From the NCBI GenBank assembly GCA_027605045.1, contig JAQFWX010000023.1, forward strand, positions 558,001 to 622,000: 64,000 bases of DNA, read 5' to 3'. Shown one piece after another: positions 11,269 through 21,365 of the stretch. A model generated the notes under the pieces. The model had not been told where the DNA came from, searched no databases, and saw nothing but the letters and a program-made list of their open reading frames with translations. The stretch is from Phallus indusiatus. Lineage: Eukaryota; Basidiomycota; Agaricomycetes; Phallales; Phallaceae. A program made the translations under genes and the position numbers. Position 1 is the stretch's first letter. Each line of letters starts with the position of its first letter.

Positions 11269-12854
11269 ATGCCATCTGCAACTCCCTCTGCATATCTTTA
11301 CAAACAAACATCCTTCGCTAATGCCAAAACAATCGAGAAAGCCACTGGCATCTGGCTACATCTGACAAATGGTCAGAAACTCCTTGATGCTACAAGCGGA
11401 GCTGCTGTATCAGCTTTGGGCCACGGTAACGAGCGCGTCCATCAAGCCATTGCAGATCAGCTCCAGACAGTCGCGTACTGTCACCCCGGGTTTTACCAAA
11501 GCAAAATCGCCAGAGATTTGGCCGAGTTTCTAGTAGACTCGACCAATGGGAAAATGGCAAGGGCTTTGCTCACTGGATCAGGTAAGTTACTTTGAGTAAC
11601 AGCGCGAAAAACGAAATCTAAAGTACTACTTACAACAGGATCCGAAGCTGTGGAAGCAGGCATGAAGCTTGCACGACAATACTTTTTGGAGCTTTCCCCT
11701 CCTCAGCCAGAGAGATGTCACTTCATCGCGAGGGAAGGCTCGTGGCACGGTTGCACAATCGCAACACTGGCCGCTGGAGATTTCAAAGCTCGCAAGACCA
11801 TGTTCGACCCCATCCTACCAACAAACATCAGTCGAGTCTCCGCATGCAACCCGTACAGAGGCCTTCGACCTGGAGAAACCACCGAAGAATATGTTAAGAG
11901 ATTGGCGGACGAGTTGGACGCCGAGTTCCAACGTGTAGGTCCTAACAAGGTCTGCGCTTTCATGGCCGAACCCGTCGTCGGTTCCGTGAGTCTGATATTA
12001 AACTCGAGAGCTAAGGAGATGTACTGATAAATTCACAGGCTCTTGGATGTGTACCAGCTGTCAAGGGGTACTTCAAAGCGATGAAAGAGGTCTGTGACCG
12101 CTACGGGGCTTTGTTGATCTTCGACGAAGTCATGTGTGGTATGGGTCGTATTGGTACCTTGCACGCATGGGAACAAGAAGACGTTGTTCCTCACATCCAG
12201 GCCGTAGGCAAGACATTGGGAGCGGGATTCATTCCGATTTCAGCCGTTCTGGTCCATGAAAAGGTTATCTCAGTATTCAACAAGGGAAGCGGGTACTTCG
12301 CGCACGGACAAACGTACCAATCACACCCAGCTGCTTGCGCCGCTGCACTAGAAGTTCAACGAGTCGTCAAAGATGAGGGGTTGGTGCAAAATGTAAAACT
12401 AATGGGCGAGCATTTGGAAGCCTGTCTGCGCGAACGGCTCGGCTCCCATCCCAACGTCGGCGATATCCGTGGTCGTGGCCTTTTCTGGGCTATTGAGCTC
12501 GTTGCGGACAAAACCACGAAGAAACCTTTAGACCCTCGTCTGAAAGCAGCGGCCAAGATTCACGAGAAAGGAATGTCACGGGGATACGACATTGCACTTT
12601 TCCAAGCGACAGGATCCGCTGAGGGTGGGATTGAAGGTGACCATTTCCTCATCTGTCCTCCCTACATTGTCACCCGGGAAGATGTGGAAGAAATTGCGGA
12701 ACGGGTGTACAGAGTTGTCAGAGATGTATTTGCGGAAATGCCCTCTACCGTGACTGCAGAGTCAAAAGCGGCTTCAAGCCCAGTCGAGGTCAAGGAGAAG
12801 AAGGTTCCTCAAACAAAGAGAAAAGGATCGGTTATCGCACCAAATTTTGCTTAA
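11269..12854 (+). CDS. Class III (PLP-dependent) aminotransferase
   Basis: The model is join(11269..11581, 11639..11985, 12039..12854), encoding 491 residues. Both introns are GT-AG and short (57 and 53 nt). Fold-type I class III marks are present: SGAAVSALGHGNERV near residue 43, the GSGSEAVEAGMKLARQYF cofactor-phosphate motif near 103, LLIFDEVMCGMGRIG with the pyridine-nitrogen Asp near 249, and the Schiff-base lysine in VGKTLGAGFIP near 278. HGQTYQSHPAACAAALEV and RGRGLFWAIELV follow as expected. The enzyme transfers an amino group, probably between an omega-amino acid or amine and a keto acid; the substrate cannot be told from sequence. The last 35 residues are a lysine-rich extension (VEVKEKKVPQTKRKGSV) beyond the usual fold. 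It stands alone, with no visible pathway cluster. Confidence 0.9.
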
Positions 12855-14251
12855 TTTATCTGTTTTTTTTTAATTTGTTAGCTTAAATAGTTTATAATGT
12901 CGCGTATATAATAACCATTGGAGGAGACCACATGGGCTTCGTCTAAAGCCACAAAAATACAATACGAGTTGTAATATTTTAGATTGTACTCGGTGAAAGC
13001 TGGGTCAAATTTCAAATTCATAACATGAGTTGCCAAGTCAAGAGAAGCAGCGTTTGTGCGGGATGAGGGTTCCTTGATCACAGGGATAATCAAATGATAT
13101 AGCAAGAAAAAAGAGATTCATACCATCACTGGGCGCTGTAATCCTGATACGCATCATACAACGTTGACTCATGTAAATTTTAATCACTAATAGATGATCT
13201 AAAGATAGTGTGGAGAGTGCGTTTCGTACGGGTTTTTAGTGGATGAGTCCGAGTGACCAGATAAGATCTAAGGCGTTTTTCGCCTATCAAGTCTGACCCC
13301 GAACACCATTGTATAAATAATAGAAAAACTAGTTAGAAAAATTTGTACCGTCCGTTCAAATAGTAAATAAATAATTTCTTAGTGAATAAATAAATTAGGT
13401 ATCGGAAAAAAAAGATGGGTATTTATCTTAGTTTAAAAAAAAAAGCAAACAACAAAGACTGCAAGAAAAAAAAGTCAACCACACGATTCGAACCCACGGC
13501 ACACCAAACTCCACAGAACGCGACTGACCACTAGGGCACGGCGCCTCATGGCCAGGGTTTAAAAGGTTAGAATATCAACCACTGTAGCCCGACCGACAGC
13601 GAACGTATAATCCCTAGTCGCTAAAACATGTAGATTAGCTTTTTTATTCTTAAGTACCGTAAAATAACTAGAAATATAGTCTCCGTGTACAAGAACATTC
13701 GTCTGTTGAATAAGAATTATTAATGCTTTATAAAAATCATTCATCTGCTTCATTCGCCCACTTCACTCGCCGTCTTGCGTCTTCAACGGTTGCCCCTCGC
13801 TTTTCTAAACATCTTTCAACATGAAATTCACATATATCACTCATATTAATCATCTCCCAATCTATTACTCGAATTTTGTCTCGAAATATTCGCGTCAAAC
13901 ACCGACACCCCTCGATTATATTCGCACATTTATTAAGACGAACGCGAACGACTTAAATTACATATCCGCGAAAAGACTGCAATTATTGTAAGTGTTTTAA
14001 AAATTGATCTTTCGAATTTGACGCTGATTTTTATGTTTGAAGAACCGATTTTCACAAGTCTGCGTCGGATACACGAGAGCATCTGACGTTGAACACGCTT
14101 GCGCTCGACAAAAACGGACGTTTGGTGGGAACGAATACTGTACATTTGTACAGAAATAATACATGTGCTTGGGGACCTCCGTGTCATTGGTTGAAGAGTT
14201 GGAATAGTGGGAGGAAAGCCCAACATTCTGTGCCGTCAAAGGGTTGGCCTT
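12855..14251. other. AT-rich intergenic region with one tRNA-like element
   Basis: This is the 3' flank of the aminotransferase gene followed by about 1 kb of AT-rich spacer with A and T homopolymers (13406-13470). The only structure I can support is the tRNA-like element at 13474-13545. The target-site duplicate GAATT of the next LTR is at 14252-14256. Confidence 0.5.
13474..13545 (-). repeat. tRNA-like Pol III element (possible SINE head)
   Basis: On the minus strand the 72-nt core reads like a tRNA, with an A-box-like TGCCCTAGTGGTC and a B box GGTTCGAATC, and is followed at once by a T run, a Pol III terminator. The T-stem pairs poorly (one Watson-Crick pair plus wobbles), and I could not form a clean anticodon stem. 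I therefore do not call a functional tRNA. Similar but not identical elements are at 47051-47125 and 63807-63880. Confidence 0.45.
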
Positions 14252-14256
14252 GAATT

Positions 14257-14641
14257 TGTTAGGGCTACTCAGCTCACACTAGAGGGAGGGGATCCTAAGA
14301 CGATATATTGGAAGGGAAACTAACTACTCACCTAGAGGGAGGGGATCCTAAGAGAACAAGCTTAGGGACCCTCACTCTAGGTACAGCTACTATATACATA
14401 AAACGACGACGCGGCGTGCGGCCCTGACACAGCTAAGTGCCAGGCGCCCAAGCCGAACCTAAGCGACATGATGTCACGGGCATCACGCCGGGTACGAGCG
14501 CGCGACGCGCGCGAGTAGAGAAAGTGAAATAGAGACAGAACAAGGAAACGGAGAGTGAAAGTAAAATATGGAAATGATAAATAAAATAGAAAAGAAATGA
14601 TGCCGATGATAATAAATAAGAAAATGAGAGACGGCAGTAGC
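14257..14641 (-). repeat. Solo LTR of family B, left part; completed at 31988-31998
   Basis: On the plus strand it begins TGTTAGGGCTACTCAGC. It is interrupted at 14641 by element A1 and ends at 31988-31998 (GTACCCTGACA). The flanks are the 5-bp duplicates GAATT (14252-14256 and 31999-32003). A complete copy is at 38539-38937. In the minus orientation it starts TGTCAGGGTACGC and ends GAGTAGCCCTAACA, closely similar to LTR-A, so B is a sister subfamily. The AGAACAAGCTT block (14353-14363) matches the LTR-A transcript start. A single LTR with a duplicate on each side is the product of LTR-LTR recombination. Confidence 0.85.
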
Positions 14642-14993
14642 TGTCACGGTACGCTAGCGCCTTTTCCGATTATTCGATTCCTTCGATTTCTTTCGGTTTC
14701 ATTTCGTGTTACGATTTCCTTCATTTCCCGTACTTTGCCGTTTCCATTAGTTCCATCGTTTTCTCGATTTTTCGATCTCTTCGATTTTCCTCGATTTCTG
14801 TCTGTATCTCCTCGGATCCCATGGGGATCAGTCGAGCGCTTCGTATCCTGTACTTATATGCGTTTTCCCTAGAGGGGGATACCTAAGCTTGTTCTCTTAG
14901 GTTTTCCCTCCTCTAGGTGAGTAGTTAGTCGATGCCCCTCAATAGATCTTAGGTTTTCCCTCCTCTAGGTGTGTGCCCTGAGTCGCCCTAACA
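14642..14993 (+). repeat. 5' LTR of A1
   Basis: 352 bp, TGTCACGG...CCCTAACA. The first half is a string of TTCGAT/TTTC(C)-like pyrimidine motifs. The second half carries a TATA-like box, the inferred transcript start and two copies of a TCTTAGGTTTTCCCTCCTCT block. It appears identical to the LTRs at 31631-31982, 33173-33524 and 41184-41535. Confidence 0.93.
14854..14895 (+). promoter_or_regulatory. Core promoter and inferred transcript start of the A family
   Basis: TTATATG at 14854-14860 is a TATA-like box. AAGCTTGTTCT at 14885-14895 begins 31 bp downstream, the usual TATA-to-start distance. That 11-mer is exactly complementary to the primer site at 14996-15006, which is what marks it as the likely 5' end of the RNA. 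It sits in a small hairpin, CCTAAG...CTTAGG. Confidence 0.65.
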
Positions 14994-14995
14994 GT

Positions 14996-15006
14996 AGAAC
15001 AAGCTT
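14996..15006 (+). other. Self-priming primer-binding site
   Basis: AGAACAAGCTT lies two bases after the LTR end and is the exact reverse complement of AAGCTTGTTCT at 14885-14895 in the LTR. In Tf1-type elements the first 11 nt of the mRNA fold back and prime minus-strand synthesis at such a site. The match here is 11 of 11 and stops there. A2 has the same arrangement (41171-41181). Confidence 0.7.
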
Positions 15007-15136
15007 CTACCTTCGGACCGGTCGTTTCTATTGTCGTTTCTTTCGGAAACTCTTTGTCAGCATTGTCTCAGACGTTCCCGACGCTTTTCGCCCATAAAAC
15101 GACCCCTCCGTCCTTCGTTCTTCGATTTCTTTCGTC

Positions 15137-15412
15137 ATGGATCTAGAAGAGAGTGACCCTACTACTGAAAGTCGCCTCTCTGCGATTGAACAAAGAATAG
15201 AAGAGCTCGTAACTCATCTCGACCGACTCTTCACCCCTCAGGCTCCTGCTGCCGATCCCTCTAATCCGACAAACCCCAATCCCAGAGCCTCGGCTCCAAA
15301 TCCCCAAAACGAGACGAGATCGTCTCGAAACACTCGCCCTGCTGTACCTCTCGCCTATGATGGGGATCGCAAAACGGCCGTACCTTCTGGAACTCTGTCG
15401 ATCTTTACATGA
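15137..15412 (+). CDS. Gag N-terminal segment of A1 (frame-shifted from the rest of Gag)
   Basis: The ATG at 15137 opens a 91-residue frame with a short coiled-coil helix (SRLSAIEQRIEELVTHLDRL) and a proline/asparagine-rich linker. The expected continuation (NGRTFWNSVDLYMSV) is in the next frame. The switch falls at an A run near 15371-15374 (CGCAAAACGG), where one more A would join the frames. A2 has exactly the same base state. So this is either an inherited lesion, a site of programmed shifting, or a leader ORF with the main Gag starting at 15409. Confidence 0.75.
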   Translation: MDLEESDPTTESRLSAIEQRIEELVTHLDRLFTPQAPAADPSNPTNPNPRASAPNPQNETRSSRNTRPAVPLAYDGDRKTAVPSGTLSIFT

Positions 15413-16380
15413 GCGTATGTGGCAGCGATTTCCCGAATCTCAGTACCAAAATCGTTTGGGTACTTTCTTACATGAATAGTGGGCGTGCTGGTGCCTTCGC
15501 CGAGCTTATTCAGGCCCAGTACAATCGAGGGTTGGTTCCTTATGAGACCTGGGAAGACTTCCGACAAAAGTTTCGCTCTGAATTCTTCCCGGTAACCGAG
15601 GCTGAAGATTCGCTGAACCTCCTTCTTTCAGGACGTTATGCTCAAGGAGGTCGAAACGTAGATGATTACACTGACGCCTTTCGCATTATCATGGATCGCG
15701 CGGGTTTCACGGTTCATGATGGTCTTGCGTTAACCACCTACTACCGACAGGGCTTAGATCGAGAAATCGCCAGTAAGGTTGGAACGATGCAGAATCGACC
15801 CGATTATAGCGATTACGAAGGCTGGGTTCAAGCCGCTCGTCTTTTCGATCAAGCTCATCGTACCAACGATGCTTTCAATGCCACCCAACGACGAGTCGTT
15901 CCCGGTAATTCGATTTCAACCCCTCTTACGTCGATTCCGATATCCCGAACTCGACCCAGCCCCTTCCCGGTCTATCAACGTACAGCTGGACCCCCTATCT
16001 ACTCCCCACCTCCCTTTCCCCCGCCTCGCGCATCGATTCCTACCACCATCTCTCCCCCTGTACGACCATCGGTTTCTACTTCAGTTAACGTCGTACCTCC
16101 AATCCGAAATGATGCCATGGAGGTTGACGCTGCTCGTCGCCGCGTACAGACTGAGACAGCCCGGTGCTTCCGATGTGGGCAGTTAGGCCATCTCGTTAAG
16201 GACTGCCCACGCGCGTTCGATGTTCGATTCATGCAGGCCGATGAAATCGACGAAATTCTCGAACAACGCTTCACTCAACAAGATGTGCTGGAAACGCAGA
16301 ATCGTGCTGAGATTGCTGTTGAAGAAAATGAGATCGCGATCACTTCGACCAGAGAGGATTTTCAGAATGGCAGCGAGTAA
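15409..16380 (+). CDS. Gag of A1 with CCHC zinc knuckle
   Basis: 323 residues from the ATG at 15409. The capsid-like part contains YETWEDFRQKFRSEFFP and DDYTDAFRIIMDRAGF, typical of Ty3/gypsy Gag (retrotransposon gag family). A proline-rich stretch follows, then the nucleocapsid knuckle CFRCGQLGHLVKDC near residues 255-268. Gag assembles the virus-like particle and binds the genomic RNA. The protease-Pol frame overlaps its end in the -1 frame (open from about 16332), consistent with -1 frameshifting for Pol synthesis. It differs from the A2 copy at only a couple of positions. Confidence 0.9.
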   Translation: MSVCGSDFPNLSTKIVWVLSYMNSGRAGAFAELIQAQYNRGLVPYETWEDFRQKFRSEFFPVTEAEDSLNLLLSGRYAQGGRNVDDYTDAFRIIMDRAGFTVHDGLALTTYYRQGLDREIASKVGTMQNRPDYSDYEGWVQAARLFDQAHRTNDAFNATQRRVVPGNSISTPLTSIPISRTRPSPFPVYQRTAGPPIYSPPPFPPPRASIPTTISPPVRPSVSTSVNVVPPIRNDAMEVDAARRRVQTETARCFRCGQLGHLVKDCPRAFDVRFMQADEIDEILEQRFTQQDVLETQNRAEIAVEENEIAITSTREDFQNGSE

Positions 16381-16421
16381 GGGATGCACCCTCACTGCCG
16401 ACATCAAATAGATTCGATGTA

Positions 16422-16976
16422 TTGTACATAGACGACAAGTGCAATGAGACTTCTGATTCGAATTCTATTGATTCTGATGCATCTATTCCTCCCTCAAATC
16501 CTCCGATCCCTGCTCCTCGTCGCCTTTCGATTGGAAAACGCAAGCGGATTCCACACGAATACCGTCTGAACGCCACTGCCGGCACTCAAAAACTCGAAAT
16601 CGATGTAGAACTCCAGAGCACCGACACTGGCGATCTCATTCATTCAAAGGCGATGCTTGACACCGGTGCCAGTGGGATGTTCCTTGACCAAGACTTTGTC
16701 GAGAAAAATCGGCTCCCGAAGATTCGCTTACCGAAACCGATTCCCGTTTTCAACGTTGATGGTACTCCCAACCAAGCAGGAAACATCACACACGTGGTGG
16801 ACTTGGTGATGCGATATCAGACACATTCCGAACGCGTCATGTTTGCCATCACTGCCCTCGGCAAGTACCCAGTGCTGCTTGGATTACCCTGGTTCAAGGC
16901 TCATAACCCGGTGATTGACTACTCAACTGGTGAGGTGGAGCTGACCCGGTGTAATCCCGAATGTCGATCTTGTAGA
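16422..16976 (+). pseudogene. Protease region of A1 Pol, cut by element C
   Basis: The frame continues from the Gag overlap and carries the aspartic-protease core AMLDTGASGMFLDQDFV near 16650-16700. LGLPWFKAHNPVIDYSTGEV is the conserved gypsy protease end. The frame stops where element C enters after CNPECRSC (TSD GTAGA, 16972-16976) and resumes at 28319. The uninterrupted A2 copy shows the joined reading CRPPPVEKKGPKRF. The frame is open from about 16332; the first listed codon (TTG) is not a real start. Confidence 0.88.
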
Positions 16977-17630
16977 TGTTATGTAACCACTTCATCTCCC
17001 TCACCAAAAACATCAAGACATAAGGCTACGGCAACAAAACTCCATAAAAACAAACAAAACCAAATAATCCAAGGACTTCTACATTTCTCGTCTTCCACTT
17101 CTATTTTCTTTTCCAATCCTTTTGCCACTTTGATCATACATGACATCATCCGGCAAAACACTTCAGCCAAGGGTAATTAGTAGGAAAAAGGTTACGTTTA
17201 TTTATCCTTATCTATTTTTCCATCTCAAATATTGTGTCATCTCTTGTGTCATTTATTATGTAATTATTAGGTAGCGAGTAGAATAGTTTAGCCCTAAATG
17301 TGTATAATTAGGGCTCAGAAAATCATGTATCTACATCTTTTTGTTGTACCACACATCCAGTGTTAGCTAATAAAGCTTAGTAACAACAAAAGGGTCACTT
17401 TGACAAAGCACGCTTATCAAACCTCTTATCTAACTCTATCTGAGACTTGTGCTACAAGTCTCCCTCTTAACCTCTATTGTTCAACTAACATTTCTATAGA
17501 TCGGGAAATTTTCGCATAAGTACAGTTATTCCTGGCCTTACCTTTTAGTTGGATACGAATCTAGACGAAACGCTTAACAAGTAATTGTGTGTAACTCTAT
17601 TTGATTGGCACATCAAGGAGTTCCATAACA
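16977..17630 (+). repeat. 5' LTR of element C
   Basis: 654 bp. The sequence after it (AAACTGGTGGACGTTCTGGG) may hold a tRNA-type primer site starting TGG, four bases in. I could not assign the tRNA, and no self-priming match to the LTR is visible. Confidence 0.92.
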
Positions 17631-17822
17631 AAACTGGTGGACGTTCTGGGAAAGGAATTTCCTTGTTACTTGGAAAGACCTTTCCTGGCACTATACGGAT
17701 CTATCAAACTCTAAGCAATCAACCAAAATCATTCTATTACTTCCTATCAACCTCTCATACACTACTGGTTATCTTGTCAACAAGTTAAAGATTTTTGAAC
17801 TAGGTCCTGTCCTGGTTATTAC

Positions 17823-20800
17823 ATGGACCCTCCACCTAGTTCACCACCTGGGGCTGCTGCACCTGGTTCTTCTGAACCGAATCCTTTTATTCAGGTTCGA
17901 TCAAAGAAGAAAAAGAGGTCTCGATCTCCCAAGACTCCTGAAGGCACCGGAACTTCTGGAATTGATGTCACCTTACCACTCTCACCCTCTGAGATTGTTG
18001 ACATCAATGACTACAATTGTCAACCTCTTGTTACCATCAATCCTAAGGAAACTATGCCTATGCTGAACAGGACTCCTTTTGTACCTGGAACTTCAAAGCG
18101 TAGAAGTACTTATGACACCAACAAAGAGCTTGAGATGAGGAAAAATGCAATTCTCCAAATTGCTCAAACTCTTGTTGTCAATCCTGACAGAATTCCTTCA
18201 GTCCCTCTGCCCAAGGAAGCTGAAGAAATGTCTGAAGAAATCCTTACCAAATTGGACAAACTTTTGGTTGGAGTCCCTTATCATGATAATTCCATGGAAG
18301 AAATCGGATATCATCTTGATCCAATTAAATTGGATAATTTCAAATTGATGCTATCCAATCTGGCCAAAAGAGCACAAGCCAAGCTTCAAGGACCATTGTC
18401 CATTCCTATCTGGGGAATTGACAGCTACTCCTTGGACATCTGGTCTGCAACTGACTTTGAATTGCTTTGTGTTCTATTTCGAGATGATGTGGAAACTTTC
18501 CTGGCTTATCTTTACCATAATGGTGTTCTCTTTCCTCCTCCAAACAAAGGAAAGAAAGTCAAGATTGAACCAGGATCAGTCCAGTCTGGGGGAATCACTC
18601 CCAAAATTAGACAAGTTAAAGAAGAGGACATTCCCTTCCTTTCTAGTCTCTCCCAGTCACCCAAGACTTATTCTCATGTTACAAAAGGATTTGAGGACAT
18701 GAAGAAAGTCCAGGTTCAAAGACAATTTGAACCTAGATTGGCAGAAAAATCCTATACTGCCAAACCTACTCAAATCTCTGGCTCTAGAAGAATCTCAGAA
18801 TTATTCCAGGAACCTTCCTTCCCTGCTCAAAGTACTCCTCCCAGAGGACAGTCTGCTGGAGCACCAGGAGGAGGTGATTCTGAACCATCTTCAGAAGATG
18901 ATCAAACACCTCCAAGACCACCACAAAGGCCTTCTGATCCCCCTTCTAATCCTTTTAGAAGAAATGGAGGAGATGGCAATGATGGAGGGGATGGAGACTC
19001 AGAACCTTCTGATCCTTCTGGAGGTGGTGGTGGTGGAAGAGAACCATCTAGAAGAAGAAGAAGTCTTGGATCTTATTTCAGGAGAACTCCAAAACCTCCT
19101 GAGAAGGAGACTCACTTTGACAACAAGTTAAAGCCTGATGTTATTCCTAAATGGGATGGAGACCCAGACACTATTGCCAGATGGATTAATAAGGTCAACA
19201 ATCTTTCAGAAAGAAGTACCAAGATTTATGAACAACTCGGTACTGTCGTTCCTACAAGATTGGAAAAAGAAGCAGATGCTTGGTTCTGGTCTTTGCCATT
19301 GGAACATAGAAGAGAAATCACTCAGAATTGGGGAACTCTGAGAACTGCTATTGGATCTTATTACATGAACAGAGCATGGCTGGACAAACAGAAGAGCAGA
19401 GCAAACAAAGCTCATTACAGAGAGCCTGGTCATTCTACTGAAACTCCCACCACCTATTTCATTAGAAAGACAGATCTCATAAACTTGGTCTACAGCTACT
19501 CTGACTCTGAAATTATGATGGAAGTAATGGAAGGAGCACTACGCTTCTGGGCAACTATTTTGGATCCACACCGATGCAAAGATCTTGTGGAATTCTCTGC
19601 TGCTATCAAGTATCATGAAGATGCTCTTCAATCTCATTCTGGAATCCCAGATTCTTCCCTTGAAAAAAGACTTAGGAATTTGGAAATTAGCCTCAAAAAT
19701 TCCAAACCTCAGTTTGCTAAATTTGCTCCAAGGTTCAAGGCAAGAACCAATCTCATTGGTCAAACACCTCTTCTTGGAAAACCTCCTTTTCCCAAGGATG
19801 ATTCTACTGTTTCCAAGGGAACCTCTCCTGAAAAGAAAGGAGCAAGACCTTGTAGGCATTGCGGAAGTTCTAAACACTGGGACAATGAGTGCAAATATGC
19901 CAAGAGAGGAGCAAAGAAGGTTAGAGCTAACTTTGCTAATCCTGAACCGGAATATCTGGAAGCTATGGAAGAATATGAAGATGCTTATCTCAATGCAACT
20001 TCAGATGAAGGAGAGCCTCCTGATCTTGAAGTTGTCTCTGAAGATGACAAGGCTGATGAAAATTCTAACCCTACCAATCAGGATTTTCATGAAGCCCTTC
20101 AGGTGCAAGTTGTCTCTGAGTCACAGTCAAGCCCACAAGCTGAGACTATGAGGACACAATCTTCTCTGGAGGGATCTCCATCCTCGGGCAAGAAGAAAGA
20201 TGATGAAATCCCTAGAAAGAAGAGAAGATTGCTCAATGGGATTTTCAAAGTGTCAAACTTCATGGGAAATGTATGCAAGTCTGTTGCGCAAGATATTTTA
20301 TCTCTGCCAAAAATGATGGCAAGACCTCCTGGATGTTCCTTTTTAGGAGCTCAAGCTACTGCAACAGAAGGCTGGATTGGAAGTTATGGATATAATAAAT
20401 CAAGAATTGTGATTGACTCGGGAGCAGACATCACTCTCATATCCCATGCCTTCCTTTCCAAAATGAAGGATCCTCCTAGGATTAAGGTTGGACAAAAAAT
20501 CAACCTCATTCAAGTCACAGGATCTTCCTCAATCTCAGGATTTATCACTCTTCCCATTTACTTTGACACTGACAGCGGTCCTATTGAAATAGTTGTGGAA
20601 GCATATGTTGTTAAAGGAATGACTACACCTTTCATCCTTGGAAATGACTTTGCGGATCAATACGCTATTTCTATCCTTAGAGATGACGATGGAGCAAGAT
20701 TGCACTTTGGAAATTCTGGACGAACTATTAAGGTTCAAAACTCTTTAGGATCAAGCTTCACAGAAGGACTTGGAAAAGTTTTCACTATTTCCAGCAAAAA

Positions 20801-21365
20801 GAAGGATCAAAAACCAGTTTTCTCCCTAAAGAAAAATGATACTTCAGTACGAGCTGGAACGTCCATAATAATCCCTCCACAAACTGGTGTTTCAGTCCCT
20901 GTCAGATTGAACTTTCCAAAGGACTGTGACTATGCATATGTGGAGAAGATTTTTATTTCAAACAGAGGAGAAGAAGATTTTTATGCGGCACCAGATTCTA
21001 TTTTGCCTAAAGAAAATCCTCAACTCCATGTCTCAAACTTTTCCTCATTCCCTGTGCACATCCATGAAGGACAAGTGCTTGGATACAGTCATAATCCAAA
21101 TACTTGGTTAGAAAACACCGAATTCCTTTCTGAAGAAAAATATAGGAAGCTTGCAGCTCATGCAATTATGGTGAAAAGCTTGGTTGGATCCTTATCATCT
21201 AAAACTTCCTGTCCTCCTTCAGTTGGACAAGAAGAAGCTCTTGGTGGTCCAAAATTAGCAGAAGTTCCTCCTGAAGAAGTCTCTTCTTCTCAACTTCTAG
21301 AGGAAGTCGATATTTCCAAAGGACTATCTCCCAAACAGGCAGAAGATCTCAAAAGGTCTTGTTAG
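17823..21365 (+). CDS. Gag-protease of element C
   Basis: 1,180 residues from the ATG at 17823. The N-terminal 300 residues carry no motif I recognise. A Pro/Gly/acidic linker (residues about 335-410) precedes a Gag capsid-like region (VIPKWDGDPDTIARWINKVN and following, about 437-590). The nucleocapsid knuckle is CRHCGSSKHWDNEC (about 678-691). An aspartic protease core, RIVIDSGADITLISHAFL, lies near residue 862, with IILGNDFADQY-like flap end features (FILGNDFADQY) near 940. The stop TAG at 21363 lies inside the Pol frame. Pol is in -1 and open from 21275, so the two overlap by about 90 nt and Pol is probably made by -1 frameshifting. I found no canonical slippery heptamer with certainty. 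It is long for a fungal Gag. Confidence 0.88.
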   Translation: MDPPPSSPPGAAAPGSSEPNPFIQVRSKKKKRSRSPKTPEGTGTSGIDVTLPLSPSEIVDINDYNCQPLVTINPKETMPMLNRTPFVPGTSKRRSTYDTNKELEMRKNAILQIAQTLVVNPDRIPSVPLPKEAEEMSEEILTKLDKLLVGVPYHDNSMEEIGYHLDPIKLDNFKLMLSNLAKRAQAKLQGPLSIPIWGIDSYSLDIWSATDFELLCVLFRDDVETFLAYLYHNGVLFPPPNKGKKVKIEPGSVQSGGITPKIRQVKEEDIPFLSSLSQSPKTYSHVTKGFEDMKKVQVQRQFEPRLAEKSYTAKPTQISGSRRISELFQEPSFPAQSTPPRGQSAGAPGGGDSEPSSEDDQTPPRPPQRPSDPPSNPFRRNGGDGNDGGDGDSEPSDPSGGGGGGREPSRRRRSLGSYFRRTPKPPEKETHFDNKLKPDVIPKWDGDPDTIARWINKVNNLSERSTKIYEQLGTVVPTRLEKEADAWFWSLPLEHRREITQNWGTLRTAIGSYYMNRAWLDKQKSRANKAHYREPGHSTETPTTYFIRKTDLINLVYSYSDSEIMMEVMEGALRFWATILDPHRCKDLVEFSAAIKYHEDALQSHSGIPDSSLEKRLRNLEISLKNSKPQFAKFAPRFKARTNLIGQTPLLGKPPFPKDDSTVSKGTSPEKKGARPCRHCGSSKHWDNECKYAKRGAKKVRANFANPEPEYLEAMEEYEDAYLNATSDEGEPPDLEVVSEDDKADENSNPTNQDFHEALQVQVVSESQSSPQAETMRTQSSLEGSPSSGKKKDDEIPRKKRRLLNGIFKVSNFMGNVCKSVAQDILSLPKMMARPPGCSFLGAQATATEGWIGSYGYNKSRIVIDSGADITLISHAFLSKMKDPPRIKVGQKINLIQVTGSSSISGFITLPIYFDTDSGPIEIVVEAYVVKGMTTPFILGNDFADQYAISILRDDDGARLHFGNSGRTIKVQNSLGSSFTEGLGKVFTISSKKKDQKPVFSLKKNDTSVRAGTSIIIPPQTGVSVPVRLNFPKDCDYAYVEKIFISNRGEEDFYAAPDSILPKENPQLHVSNFSSFPVHIHEGQVLGYSHNPNTWLENTEFLSEEKYRKLAAHAIMVKSLVGSLSSKTSCPPSVGQEEALGGPKLAEVPPEEVSSSQLLEEVDISKGLSPKQAEDLKRSC

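Noticed and set aside
12878..13105. Minus-strand 75-residue protein after the aminotransferase gene
   Set aside because: AT-rich 3' flank, no domain and no splice context; probably chance.
13474..13545. Functional tRNA-His gene
   Set aside because: The loop CTGTGGA hints at GTG, but T-stem and anticodon stem do not pair and the acceptor ends do not match.
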